This document shows positions 17,174 to 25,183 of a stretch of DNA of 32,158 nt, piece after piece; position 1 is the first letter of the stretch, and each line of letters starts with the position of its first letter. Source of the DNA: Buchananella hordeovulneris (lineage in GTDB: Bacteria; Actinomycetota; Actinomycetes; Actinomycetales; Actinomycetaceae); the NCBI GenBank assembly GCA_030529545.1, contig JAUMWR010000024.1:1654-33811 (forward strand). The letters run 5' to 3'. The position numbers and the translations under genes were made by a program. Under the pieces are notes generated by a model that made no database searches, was not told the DNA's origin, and was given only the letters and a program-made list of their open reading frames with translations.

Positions 17174-19137
17174 TGGCGCACATCCTGCGCCGCCATGATT
17201 GCCACGCCGCAGCGGCAGCCGGCCACCTCATCGGCGCCGCCCGCCGGGTCACCGGGCCACTGCATCCCATTGGAGAATGCGTCGTGTAGGCGCGCGGAGT
17301 CTCCGTGCATGGCCGCGTGCGAGGCGCGCGGATTACCCGAGCGCACCAGCCAGACCTTGCGGGCATTGGGCGGGCCGTGCTTGCTGCCGGCCTCCACCGC
17401 CGCGAAGCTGCCCAGCGCGGCGATAAGCGCGCCGGCGGCGGACTTCGTGCGCGAGTTCTTCGCCCGCTCGAACACCTCGCGCGGGTCCACACCGTCCGCT
17501 TCGATGGCAGCCAGCAGCGCCCGGTAGGTCGCCTCGTTGATCCACTTGGCGCGGTGGCGAGACATCACCGCCAGATAGGCGATCACCGCGTCCTGGTCCC
17601 ACCGCTCAGGTTCCACCCCCATCGCCGCGAGCGCATCGGGGCCCATCTGGGCGACGACGCGGGTGGCGAGGGCGTTGAGGTCAGCGGAGAGTTCCCGGTC
17701 CCAGCGGGACTGGTCCCACCAGGTGGCCTTGGCGCCCAGGGCGGAGAGGACGGAGGCAGCCTGCCGGTCGAAAAACCGGGCCAGCACGGCGGCGGCCTGG
17801 GCGTGGTAATCCCCGGCTTCGAGGTCGGCGCTTTTTACCAGCACCCGCTCCACCACGCTCTTGCGGGCCGCGAGCGCGGCGCTGGTTTTGCCGATGTTTT
17901 GGGTGCCGGCATCTAGTGGGGATGCCTGGCCGCCCTCGACGACGTTGAGCGGGACAATCAGCTCGTCGGCGCCGTCGATGGCGGGCAGATTCATGCGGGC
18001 GCGGGCCTCATTGCGGGAGAGCCACGGGCCACCCACAGCGGCCTGCAGATAGCGGGCCTGCTGCTCGAACGCGCCGCGCAGCTTGGCCTCCACAGCGGCC
18101 TCGATGTAGAGGCCCTCGCCGGGCTGGAGGATTTCAACCAGGCGGGAGAACGCACCCTCCAGCGAGGAAATCTCCGCCGCCAGATTATCCCTATACAGGG
18201 CCTGGCGCAATGATTCAACATTGGAGTAGTTGCCTTCGCGCAGTCCGATTAGCTCGGGCGGCACGTGGAAAGCATTGGCCACCTCGATGGTGGTCAATGC
18301 GCGTGCGGAGGCATCGGTAAGCATGGCCAGGTCAGCGCTGCGGTCTTTCCATTTCATGCCGTCATCCAGCAGCATCACGCCGCCGGCGCGCTCAGCCTGG
18401 GCAGTGAATGCGCGCAGGCCCTCCAAGAAGCGGTTGCGGTCGGCCACCGTCTCCCACTTTTCCTCGCGCTCGATCACCCCGGTGTGGTGGGCGCCCTGCG
18501 TGAATGCGCGGGCGCGGTATTCCTCGGCCTGCTGCGCCTCACGCAGCACACCCGCCAGGGTGGCAATCGGGGACGTGCCGGCCCCGGAGTTCTGGGCATA
18601 GCCGACGTCGAGCAGGTAGTGGGATGGGTCCACCTCACGTGACTTACCCAGCCGGCCCAGCAGCTCGATACCGGTGATGCGGTCCAGCGCGTCCGATTTC
18701 AGGTGGAAGCGGCGCGGGGGGATACGCACGAGCTCGGGGCGGGGCCCATCCTGGAGCACCGCCACCAGCCACCGGTCATAAATCAGCAGGTCCACCAGCA
18801 GCCGGAACCAAAACCGATAGGCCCCCTGCCCCGGCAGGGGCGAGGGCACCGCGAGCGCGTCAGCGACCGGGCCGGTGCGCACACGGGTGCGGCCACCATC
18901 GGGCTCACGGCGGTAGACGTGGAGCGGGATGGTGGCGATGGTGCGGGCGATGTACTCCACGACGGTGCGGATGGCGGGCTGGGCACGCCACACGTCAGAC
19001 AGCGGGACCACCCCGGTGTGGTCGTCCCAGTCCCGCAGGCGGAATGGCGGGTCGACCACGGTGTAGGACGGGCCCGGGTCGGAGGCGGCGCCACCGATGG
19101 CGCGCATCAGCCCGGCAGAGGTCAGTAGCTTAGGCAT
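17170..19137 (-). CDS. Portal protein with C-terminal MuF-like domain
   Basis: 655 residues. Residues about 20-430 are an HK97/SPP1-type portal (VWRAQPAIRTVVEYIARTIA; VANAFHVPPELIGLREGNYSN as separate blocks; RNEARARMNLPAIDG). The last 60 residues carry a MuF/minor-head signature: ARKVWLVRSGNPRASHAAMHG, with HDAFSNGMQWPGDP and CRCGVAI following. The two functions are usually in separate genes, so this is a fusion. The ATG at 19137 overlaps the end of the upstream small gene; earlier in-frame codons overlap that gene and were not used. The portal is the DNA gateway at one capsid vertex; MuF proteins sit inside the head. Confidence 0.92.
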   Translation of the reverse strand: MPKLLTSAGLMRAIGGAASDPGPSYTVVDPPFRLRDWDDHTGVVPLSDVWRAQPAIRTVVEYIARTIATIPLHVYRREPDGGRTRVRTGPVADALAVPSPLPGQGAYRFWFRLLVDLLIYDRWLVAVLQDGPRPELVRIPPRRFHLKSDALDRITGIELLGRLGKSREVDPSHYLLDVGYAQNSGAGTSPIATLAGVLREAQQAEEYRARAFTQGAHHTGVIEREEKWETVADRNRFLEGLRAFTAQAERAGGVMLLDDGMKWKDRSADLAMLTDASARALTTIEVANAFHVPPELIGLREGNYSNVESLRQALYRDNLAAEISSLEGAFSRLVEILQPGEGLYIEAAVEAKLRGAFEQQARYLQAAVGGPWLSRNEARARMNLPAIDGADELIVPLNVVEGGQASPLDAGTQNIGKTSAALAARKSVVERVLVKSADLEAGDYHAQAAAVLARFFDRQAASVLSALGAKATWWDQSRWDRELSADLNALATRVVAQMGPDALAAMGVEPERWDQDAVIAYLAVMSRHRAKWINEATYRALLAAIEADGVDPREVFERAKNSRTKSAAGALIAALGSFAAVEAGSKHGPPNARKVWLVRSGNPRASHAAMHGDSARLHDAFSNGMQWPGDPAGGADEVAGCRCGVAIMAAQDVRQ

Positions 19138-19342
19138 CGGCCACCACCTGCACCCAGGCCGGCGCGAAAATGTGTGTAATGCCGGCGGCCTCGACGTCAC
19201 CGATGGTGATGTCGGCTAGGGCGATGAAGCCGGGGCCGACGTCGCTGAGCGTGCCGACGACCTCCGCATCCCCCAGGGGCGCCACGACGCGCTTGCCGAT
19301 GTGGGCGAGCAGGGCCGTGGTGTAGGCATCGCGGCGAAACAT
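19130..19342 (-). CDS. Small hypothetical protein between terminase and portal
   Basis: 70 residues, a compact beta-rich domain (KRVVAPLGDAEVVGTLSDVG, then FIALADITIGDVEAAG). TAGGAGG precedes the ATG and its 3' end overlaps the portal start by 8 bp. The pattern resembles Sm-like or small beta-barrel proteins, and genes like this often lie between terminase and portal in actinobacterial phages. Function unknown. Confidence 0.75.
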   Translation of the reverse strand: MFRRDAYTTALLAHIGKRVVAPLGDAEVVGTLSDVGPGFIALADITIGDVEAAGITHIFAPAWVQVVADA

Positions 19343-19352
19343 CGAGCGCCTC

Positions 19353-21065
19353 CTAGGTCAATGAGTAGTTTTCGTCGTAGATCGGGGCCGCCGGGCCGGG
19401 GGCGTTGAAAATGACATCCCAAAGTGCCCCGGTTGCAGCCACTAGAGGGCTGGCATCATTGGCTGAGCCAGCCCGGGACCAGTACCAGGAATCCCCGGCG
19501 TACTTTTGCGTGGCGGTCTGGGCGGCCAGGGTGAGCGGATCGTTCCCTCGGTGCGCCAGGGGCAGGAGGGTGGCGTCCTCATCCACGGCAGCCATCACAC
19601 GGTCGTAGAAAGCGCCGGCCCCGATGCTCAGGTCGCGGCCCTCCCACGGCACTACCGTGAGGCCCTTGATTTCGGCCAGGTCATCAACCAGCGGCGCCGC
19701 CGGGCAGCCGCGAGAGTTGACCACGACCCGCGCCGGGTTTTCCGGGCTGACGAACTGCTTGAACCACGCAGGGATCCAGCGAGACCAGCCGCCGGCCAGG
19801 GAATAGGCGCAGATTTCCACCTGGTAGCGGCCATCTGCGCGCTGGCCGGCCACGGCCACCGTGGCCGCCTTGCGGTCATGGGCCACATCCACCGCATAGG
19901 TGATCGGCGACTCGTCAGGGATTTCACCCACCGGGTCGCGGCACTCCTCCCACGCATCAGGCCCAAAAGCACTCACCTGCATGGTCAGCACCCATTGGCA
20001 CAGATTCTCAGTGCGGAACTCGGTCTCGGGGTCGCTGCCGGCAGCGGCGGCCAGCGAGTCCGCCGTGATCAGGTAGCCGAGCGCCGGGTTAGCTTCTTGC
20101 CAGCCGGTGCGGTCCCACACGTCCCGGCCCGGGGCAGCCGACCACTCGAAAAGTCCGATCGCCCCGGTGGTTTCCTCATCATCCTCACCCGGACCGTCAG
20201 CCTCCACGCCCTGCGTCGCGCCATCACCCCACGCCTTGCAAAACCCGTCCGGGTCACCAAGCGCCTGATGGGTTTTGAGGCGGAGATGTTTCAGCACCAC
20301 GGATTTCAAATCTCCGGCATTGGACATGCACCAGATTTGCGCGCGCGGGCGGGCCTGCGTGGTCTTTGTCGATGCGGACCAGGCCGCAAACGTCGTGTGC
20401 TCGCGCAGCTCATCCAGCAGCAGCAGATCGGTGGAAAGGCCGCGCCCGCTTCTGCGCGTCGCGGCGGCGACCTTGTAGCGTGCCCCGGAGCGCAGCTCCA
20501 GGGCCTTCTTGCCGTTGGTCTTGCAGACGGTATCGACCTCGGGGCCCATGATCGGGCAGGCCTCCGCCAGGTCCACGCACGACTGCCACAGCTCCTCGGC
20601 CACATCCAGCACCTGCGCCGTGCCCAGCACCAAAGCCACCTGCAGCACGTAGAGATTCCACAGGGTGACGAGCTGGGCGATGGTGGACTTGCCATTCTGG
20701 CGCGCCACCAGCAGCACCACCGTGCGGAAGCGAAATCGCCCAGTCTCAGGGTGAAGCTCCAGTGCCCGGATGGCTAGGGCCTGCTGCCAGGGCAGCAGCG
20801 GGACACCGATGAGCTCAGCGAATTCGATCAGCGAATAGCCGAGCGAGGTCTCGGGCGTGAGCGGGCGCAGCGGCGGGGTGTGGATGCGCGGCTCGGTGTG
20901 CCCGACCAGCTTGTCGCCGTTGCGCAGCGGGCAGTTCTTGACCGCTGCGGCCATGAATCGGTCGTAGTATTCGCCGGCGTTCGAGGGCTTATTTGCTTGG
21001 CTTTTCCGGGGCGGGCTTTGTCGTTTCACGGACGCGGGCTTGGAGGCGACCGAGCTTTGCCGCAC
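19353..21065 (-). CDS. terL: Terminase large subunit
   Basis: 570 residues. The ATPase domain has an atypical Walker A ARQNGKST at 121-128 (preceded by TVVLLV) and Walker B LLLLDE at 214-219. The C-terminal nuclease domain has the acidic motif AVDVAHD with D393, and further acidic residues near the C-terminus. It packages DNA through the portal and cuts the concatemer. The GTG at 21065 has AGGAGG 9 bases upstream and is preferred; this makes a 77-bp overlap with the small-subunit gene. A later GTG (near 21029) is possible but lacks a ribosome-binding site. Confidence 0.93.
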   Translation of the reverse strand: MRQSSVASKPASVKRQSPPRKSQANKPSNAGEYYDRFMAAAVKNCPLRNGDKLVGHTEPRIHTPPLRPLTPETSLGYSLIEFAELIGVPLLPWQQALAIRALELHPETGRFRFRTVVLLVARQNGKSTIAQLVTLWNLYVLQVALVLGTAQVLDVAEELWQSCVDLAEACPIMGPEVDTVCKTNGKKALELRSGARYKVAAATRRSGRGLSTDLLLLDELREHTTFAAWSASTKTTQARPRAQIWCMSNAGDLKSVVLKHLRLKTHQALGDPDGFCKAWGDGATQGVEADGPGEDDEETTGAIGLFEWSAAPGRDVWDRTGWQEANPALGYLITADSLAAAAGSDPETEFRTENLCQWVLTMQVSAFGPDAWEECRDPVGEIPDESPITYAVDVAHDRKAATVAVAGQRADGRYQVEICAYSLAGGWSRWIPAWFKQFVSPENPARVVVNSRGCPAAPLVDDLAEIKGLTVVPWEGRDLSIGAGAFYDRVMAAVDEDATLLPLAHRGNDPLTLAAQTATQKYAGDSWYWSRAGSANDASPLVAATGALWDVIFNAPGPAAPIYDENYSLT

Positions 21066-21363
21066 CGGAATCAGCCTCCTTCGGTACCAGGCCGGCGCGC
21101 CCGCTCGGCATCAGCCCCAGCTTCTCCAGCGTCCGCAAAAACAGCGACTCACTCACGTTGTCCAGCGACCAGTTTTCCCCGTCATAGGTCACATAGGGGA
21201 AATCGGGCCGGTCCAGACGCACCGCCAGGTTACGGGCCAGCTGGATCGTCGGCTTGTCCGCATCCGTCAGCCACGTTGCCACCTCCAGCGCCTCATCCAG
21301 CAGATGCGCCAAGTCCCCCTCGGGGAAGCGCTTGACCGGCCCGCGCGCGACCGCCTTCGCCAT
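20989..21363 (-). CDS. terS: Terminase small subunit
   Basis: 124 residues. A helical N-terminal region (LAHLLDEALEVATWLTDADK, then TIQLARNLAVRLDR) leads to a C-terminal part with LFLRTLEKLGLMPSGRAGL and a basic tail. The gene sits just upstream of the large subunit and overlaps it. The second ATG (21363) is chosen because AGGAGGG lies 7 bases upstream; the first ATG (21369) is only 1 base from it. Small terminases bind the packaging site. Family assigned from size, order and pattern. Confidence 0.82.
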   Translation of the reverse strand: MAKAVARGPVKRFPEGDLAHLLDEALEVATWLTDADKPTIQLARNLAVRLDRPDFPYVTYDGENWSLDNVSESLFLRTLEKLGLMPSGRAGLVPKEADSGAAKLGRLQARVRETTKPAPEKPSK

Positions 21364-21502
21364 GGACATACCCTCCTAACACGCGCGCGCCTGCACACCC
21401 GCGAGCGCGTGCGCGCCCGACCCCCCTACGACCTCGGGGAGGGGGATACACCTGCCCGCTCACTCCTGTGACACAGGTCACTAATGCGTGATTTGTACGC
21501 CC

Positions 21503-21838
21503 CTACCCCCGGGCCGCTTCGGGTGGGGCGCCCCAGCGGCGCGACGTGTTGCCAATACTCGGCACCTGGAGGCGGGCGCCCTTGGCCTTGTTGCAGCCTT
21601 GATGCACCACCATGACATTGGCCGGGTCGTCCCGTAGGTGCGGGAAAGCGGCCCACGGCTTGATGTGATCGACGCTTGGCGCGTCCACGGCGTTGGCGTT
21701 GCGGGTGTGGTAATTGATCGGCAGCCCACACAGCCCGCACGGCGGGCGCAGGCGCCGCGCCTCAGCCATCACGCGACGCTGCAGCATCCGCCACGAGTTG
21801 GAGTCCCGGGAAGTGGCGGCGCGTCCCTGTCGTCCCAT
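21503..21838 (-). CDS. HNH endonuclease (packaging-associated)
   Basis: 111 residues. Zinc-binding CGLCG (about 35-39) pairs with the HNH core: SVDHIKPWAAFPHLRDD and then NVMVVHQGCNKAKGAR. The C-terminal residues are low-complexity. In many long-tailed phages an HNH nuclease next to the terminase is needed for cos or pac cleavage, and this one is the first gene of the late block. The start is the ATG at 21838, with only a G-rich sequence upstream as a ribosome-binding site. Confidence 0.88.
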   Translation of the reverse strand: MGRQGRAATSRDSNSWRMLQRRVMAEARRLRPPCGLCGLPINYHTRNANAVDAPSVDHIKPWAAFPHLRDDPANVMVVHQGCNKAKGARLQVPSIGNTSRRWGAPPEAARG

Positions 21839-21873
21839 CGCGCCGCCACCCCCCGGGTCCCCTCAACCAGAAA

Positions 21874-21897
21874 CCCCAAGCCGCTGACGGCTTGGGG
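21874..21897 (-). terminator. Hairpin in the early/late boundary
   Basis: Perfect 10-bp stem (CCCCAAGCCG / CGGCTTGGGG) with a 4-base loop, followed on the minus strand by TTTCTGG. It lies between the end of the early operon (21979) and the first late gene (21838), and downstream of the candidate promoter at 21933-21961. It may end the early transcript or act as the target of an antiterminator for the late genes. Confidence 0.65.
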
Positions 21898-21932
21898 CCT
21901 GATGCAGCGGAAGGCACACCACTGCTGCCCCA

Positions 21933-21970
21933 AGCGTGACACGCGCGTGCGCGCATGTCAACGCGCGCAC
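21933..21970 (-). promoter_or_regulatory. Candidate late promoter with overlapping inverted repeat
   Basis: A consensus -35 box TTGACA (minus strand, 21961 down to 21956) lies inside an inverted repeat GTGCGCGC-N8-GCGCGCAC at 21947-21970. The same arms flank the repressor promoter (31510-31537) with a longer spacer. The matching -10 region (CACGCT, 17 bases away) is poor, so either the promoter needs an activator or the TTGACA is a coincidence. Confidence 0.4.
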
Positions 21971-21978
21971 GCGCGCGC

Positions 21979-22758
21979 CTACGCGCACACGCCACCGGAC
22001 ACCTGACCGGGTGCATCGACCACGGTGCCCATCGCCCGGTTCACATCACCCAGGTCCACCAAGTCCACGCCACGCGCACGCACCCGGCCACGCCTGACCA
22101 GCTGGCGCAGATTGTCCCGAGTCAGCCGCGCATGCAGCGCCACCGCAGTGCCACGACTGACCCACTGCTCCGCCCCGGACTGACGCAGCCGCTCACGGTG
22201 GAGCTCAGCGACCTCAGCATGGAGCACGGCGGGGGTGCGCCACACGGTAGAGCAGCCTGAGCAGGTCGGCTCGATCATGCCAGTAGCTCCAGGCCAGGAC
22301 ATCACCAGAGAGCAGCAGCGCGGGCACGGCCCCAGCTGCTCAGGATTGCGACCAGCCAAGCGAGCGACCACGCCATGAGTGGTAGCCACCTGCGCCACGA
22401 GCTCACCCACATGCGCATACTCAGCCTCGATGCGCTCGACGTGCAGCAACAGCCACCGCCACGGCGGCAGGTGCATCGCATAGTCCAGCCCCAGGGCATC
22501 AGAGAGCACATCACGCCACCCATCGAGGTAATCCTCCAGGCCACCACGCGAGACGATCCCCGCCGGCCCGTCGGACTCGATGGAATCCAGCGCCACCTCC
22601 AGCCGAAACGGCAGCGCATCACTCTGCGACTGCACACCCAGCCGAGACGAATCCCGGCGCGGCCATGATGAGCGCAGACCAATCCGTGCCGCGTGCGGGT
22701 CGGGAATCTCCCCCACCCACTGACACAGGTCCTCCAGATACCTCCGCAGCAGACTCAC
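21979..22758 (-). CDS. Zinc-ribbon and helix-turn-helix protein
   Basis: 259 residues. The N-terminal half is helical with a Trp-rich segment (PPWRWLLLHVERIEAEY). A zinc ribbon follows: CPRCC at about 143-147 and CSGCS at about 166-170. The C-terminal 75 residues look like a winged or small HTH DNA-binding domain with a basic recognition stretch (RDNLRQLVRRGRVRARGVDLV). The GTG start at 22758 overlaps the upstream stop (GTGA). As last gene of the early operon, just before the early/late boundary, it could be a late-gene regulator; that role is inferred from position. Confidence 0.8.
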   Translation of the reverse strand: MSLLRRYLEDLCQWVGEIPDPHAARIGLRSSWPRRDSSRLGVQSQSDALPFRLEVALDSIESDGPAGIVSRGGLEDYLDGWRDVLSDALGLDYAMHLPPWRWLLLHVERIEAEYAHVGELVAQVATTHGVVARLAGRNPEQLGPCPRCCSLVMSWPGATGMIEPTCSGCSTVWRTPAVLHAEVAELHRERLRQSGAEQWVSRGTAVALHARLTRDNLRQLVRRGRVRARGVDLVDLGDVNRAMGTVVDAPGQVSGGVCA

Positions 22759-23843
22759 CGCGCACTCCTCCTGCCACCACGACGGCGACCACCACGACGA
22801 CCCCCACCAAAGGGACCGCCCACCTGCTTACCAATCTCTTGTCTAGGTAAAGCCGGGCCATGCCCGGCCAGGCCCGGCCCGGCCCGGTCCCGACCAGTCC
22901 CGTCCCGAGGAGTGCGCACTCCTGACCCTGAAAGTCTTGACACTTTTTCGAGACTCGGGCGAGACTCGACAGGACTCCCCGGGACCGGGCTGGCCACGCG
23001 CGACTCGTATATATATGGAGCGTCCGCGCGCACCTGGTCTCCATCGGTCGGCGGAGCGGTCACCCGGACTGGCTGCCCGAGGTCGCTCGACGCCACAGCG
23101 GAGCGGTCACCCGGACTGGCTGCCCGAGGTCGCTCGACGCTGATGATGGGATCCGATGGATAGGTGGGCGCCACACGGAATGCCGTGTGCCGCTCGATGT
23201 ACTCCGCCGTGGCGGCGGAGTAGTACGGGGTCTCCGGCACCTCCAGCGGGACCGGGTACTTGGCATGGAACGCGGCGCGGTTGTCGCGCCGCGATGAGTT
23301 GCAGGATTTGCAAGCGATCACCACGTCATCGACGTCCGAGCGGTTGCCCGGTTCGCGCAGCGCGTCCGGGTCCAGGTGGTCCAGCTCGCCACGGGTGGGC
23401 GAGACCGGGCCGCGCCAGCGGACCTCCTTGCCGCACCAGCGACAATTGTCCCCGTCTCGATACAGTGCCAGCGCGCGCAGTGTCTTGGACTGATTGTCCG
23501 CCGCCCGATTGCGCGAGGCAGTGATCTCTTCTTTCAGGCGGAGGTGGACGAATTTCGGATCGACCAGCAACCGCAGGGCCGGCAGGCCCTGGACAGTGAC
23601 CTCCTCGACCAGGCCGAGAGCGACCGCCCGCGAAAGCAGCAGCGCCCACCGCTCGCTGCCGTAAAGCTGTACCGTCCCGAAATCGACCACATAGTCGGTA
23701 TCGTGCGCGCCGGAGGCCATGTACAGGCTGAAAATGAATCCGCGCATTTCATTGACTGCCCACGGCTCATCCGGTGCCAGGCCGACCACTGCCATCACCT
23801 GTGGGTGCAGCGGGGCGGTGTCCCCCATGCGAGACCAGCTCAC
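22755..23843 (-). CDS. HNH domain protein with replication-initiator-like N-terminus
   Basis: 362 residues. Residues 1-100 resemble the winged-helix start of phage replication or primase-loading proteins (LHPQVMAVVGLAPDEPWAV, then GLVEEVTVQGLPALRLL). Residues 125-195 form an HNH nuclease with zinc pairs CRWC and CKSC and the core GELDHLDPDAL. Beyond 230 the protein becomes low-complexity and ends in Gly/Arg repeats (GGRRGGRRRGGRRSAR). The DNA coding that tail carries direct repeats, a palindrome and an AT-rich stretch. GGAGGAGG lies 6 bases before the GTG start. Placed after SSB, it is probably the replication gene. Confidence 0.8.
   Translation of the reverse strand: MSWSRMGDTAPLHPQVMAVVGLAPDEPWAVNEMRGFIFSLYMASGAHDTDYVVDFGTVQLYGSERWALLLSRAVALGLVEEVTVQGLPALRLLVDPKFVHLRLKEEITASRNRAADNQSKTLRALALYRDGDNCRWCGKEVRWRGPVSPTRGELDHLDPDALREPGNRSDVDDVVIACKSCNSSRRDNRAAFHAKYPVPLEVPETPYYSAATAEYIERHTAFRVAPTYPSDPIISVERPRAASPGDRSAVASSDLGQPVRVTAPPTDGDQVRADAPYIYESRVASPVPGSPVESRPSLEKVSRLSGSGVRTPRDGTGRDRAGPGLAGHGPALPRQEIGKQVGGPFGGGRRGGRRRGGRRSAR
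22861..23140. other. Repeat-rich segment inside the replication gene, possible origin
   Basis: Two exact 43-bp direct repeats at 23051-23093 and 23098-23140 (period 47 bp, not a multiple of three). A TATATATA stretch lies near 23010. GACTCG occurs three times (about 22950-23010). There is a perfect 16-bp palindrome AGGAGTGCGCACTCCT at 22908-22923 and GGCCC-type short repeats at 22861-22890. This mix of iterons, an easily melted stretch and a palindrome inside a replication gene resembles lambdoid origins. Not proven. Confidence 0.45.
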
Positions 23844-23920
23844 GGTCTACCTCCTCCCAAAACATCTGCCTGCATTACTCACCCGCTGGCGGCGGGCCAC
23901 GCGCCTCACCCCGGGGCCAG

Positions 23921-24448
23921 CTAAAACGGGGCGCCATCGTCATAGCTCCCACTCGGTGATGCCCACCCCGGGGGCGGGCCAGATGGGCCGGGGCGATACC
24001 CCGCCGGTGGCGGGACGTACCCTCCACCGGATGCGGTAGGTCCGCCACCCTGCGGGCCGGGCGAGCCGGTTCCCTGGCCGGAGTCTCGGCGCTTGCGCTC
24101 GACGTGGACAGTGGCCCACCGCAGTGAGACCGCCACATCCTCCGCGCGCAGCTCGACACTGCTGCGCTCCACTCCGTCACGGCCCTCATAGGTGCGCTGC
24201 GACAAGCGGCCACGCACGACCACGCGCGTGCCCTTGGTCAGCGACTCCGCTACATGCTCGGCGAGCTCATTCCACGCCTCGACACGCACCGCGATTGTCG
24301 GGCCGTCGCGCCATTCATTCGCCGCACGGTCAAACTGGCGGGAGGACGAAATCACACGGAAGTTGGCTACCGGGCTGCCGTTCTGGACGAACCGGAGCTC
24401 AGGATCAGCCGCCAGGTTCCCGGTGATAGTCACCTCGTTATCACTCAC
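23921..24448 (-). CDS. ssb: Single-stranded DNA-binding protein
   Basis: 175 residues. OB-fold positions fit the bacterial SSB family: NEVTITGNLAADPELRF at the N-terminus, then NFRVISSSRQFD, TIAVRVEAWNELAEHVAESL and GTRVVVRGRLSQRTYEG. The C-terminal third is Gly/Pro/Ser-rich and ends in YDDGAPF, a variant of the acidic tip that recruits partner proteins. The GTG at 24448 overlaps the upstream gene's last codons. It protects ssDNA during phage replication and recombination, next to the replication gene. Confidence 0.95.
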   Translation of the reverse strand: MSDNEVTITGNLAADPELRFVQNGSPVANFRVISSSRQFDRAANEWRDGPTIAVRVEAWNELAEHVAESLTKGTRVVVRGRLSQRTYEGRDGVERSSVELRAEDVAVSLRWATVHVERKRRDSGQGTGSPGPQGGGPTASGGGYVPPPAGYRPGPSGPPPGWASPSGSYDDGAPF

Positions 24449-25037
24449 CAGCAGCCACCCCCGCCCGCACGGGTGCACTGTCCAGCACGTCGATCTTGAT
24501 CGCCGCTGCGGCCACGGGGTCATTCAGCACCCGGAGCGCGCGCTCGGTCAGCCACTCCACTGCATCCTCCGCAGTCGCAGCGCCGACCGTGTGCGCGTGA
24601 TACCCCGCCGGACCATGCAAGTCGCCGGACCACAGGCCTGTCCGTGGGAGTCTCCGCACCGAGGCGCGCCAGGCGCTAGGCGAATCACCACCATGCAGCA
24701 CCTGCCGTGCCCACGCCGTGATATCCCTAGCGGCCTGCTGCACGGCCACCAGCGCCGCGCCATACGCTCCGCGCGCGTGCAGATACATCTCCGTATCGGC
24801 AGCTGGCGTCTCCACTCGTACCCGGAGGCGCGCCAGCCTGTACCGCCCCAGCTCGATGTCTGCCTCGATCATCCCAGTGGATAAAACACGATCTGCCGGC
24901 ACGCACTCTCCCGATGATGCGCGCACCACCGCCCTGATCGTGCTCATCACGCCACGCTGCAGCACGTCCTCAGCGATAAACCGCTGCACTCCACGGCTCA
25001 TATGCGGCAGATACTCCAAATACTCAAAATCGTTCAT
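24441..25037 (-). CDS. Hypothetical early protein
   Basis: 198 residues, mixed helices and strands, no recognised family. It starts MNDFEYLEYLPHMSRGVQRF, has an acidic/beta middle (DIELGRYRLARLRVRVETP) and a C-terminal helix (EDAVEWLTERALRVLND). Start overlaps the previous stop and its own stop overlaps the ssb start, so it is part of the same translationally coupled block. The position before ssb suggests DNA metabolism, without direct evidence. Confidence 0.75.
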   Translation of the reverse strand: MNDFEYLEYLPHMSRGVQRFIAEDVLQRGVMSTIRAVVRASSGECVPADRVLSTGMIEADIELGRYRLARLRVRVETPAADTEMYLHARGAYGAALVAVQQAARDITAWARQVLHGGDSPSAWRASVRRLPRTGLWSGDLHGPAGYHAHTVGAATAEDAVEWLTERALRVLNDPVAAAAIKIDVLDSAPVRAGVAAGE

Positions 25038-25183
25038 CTCTCCTCCTCGTCGTCGCCGCGCATGGCGCGGATCAGGGCCACGGAGTCCAGGCCGTCTGGG
25101 AACGCTCCGCCCCAGCTGCCTGCGACTTCGGCTAGCAATTTCACTCGCTCGGATTGCGATTCATCGGTGGGCAAATCGCTCAT
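25034..25183 (-). CDS. Small hypothetical protein, 49 residues
   Basis: Opens MSDLPTDESQSERVKLLAEV and ends with acidic RGDDEEER. The ATG at 25183 forms ATGA with the stop of the frame that carries the C5-methylase remnant, and its own stop overlaps the next start. The double coupling supports a real gene despite the small size. Function unknown. Confidence 0.65.
   Translation of the reverse strand: MSDLPTDESQSERVKLLAEVAGSWGGAFPDGLDSVALIRAMRGDDEEER

Noticed and set aside
19506..20777. 423-residue plus-strand open frame
   Set aside because: Antisense to the terminase large subunit, whose motifs are clear; shadow.
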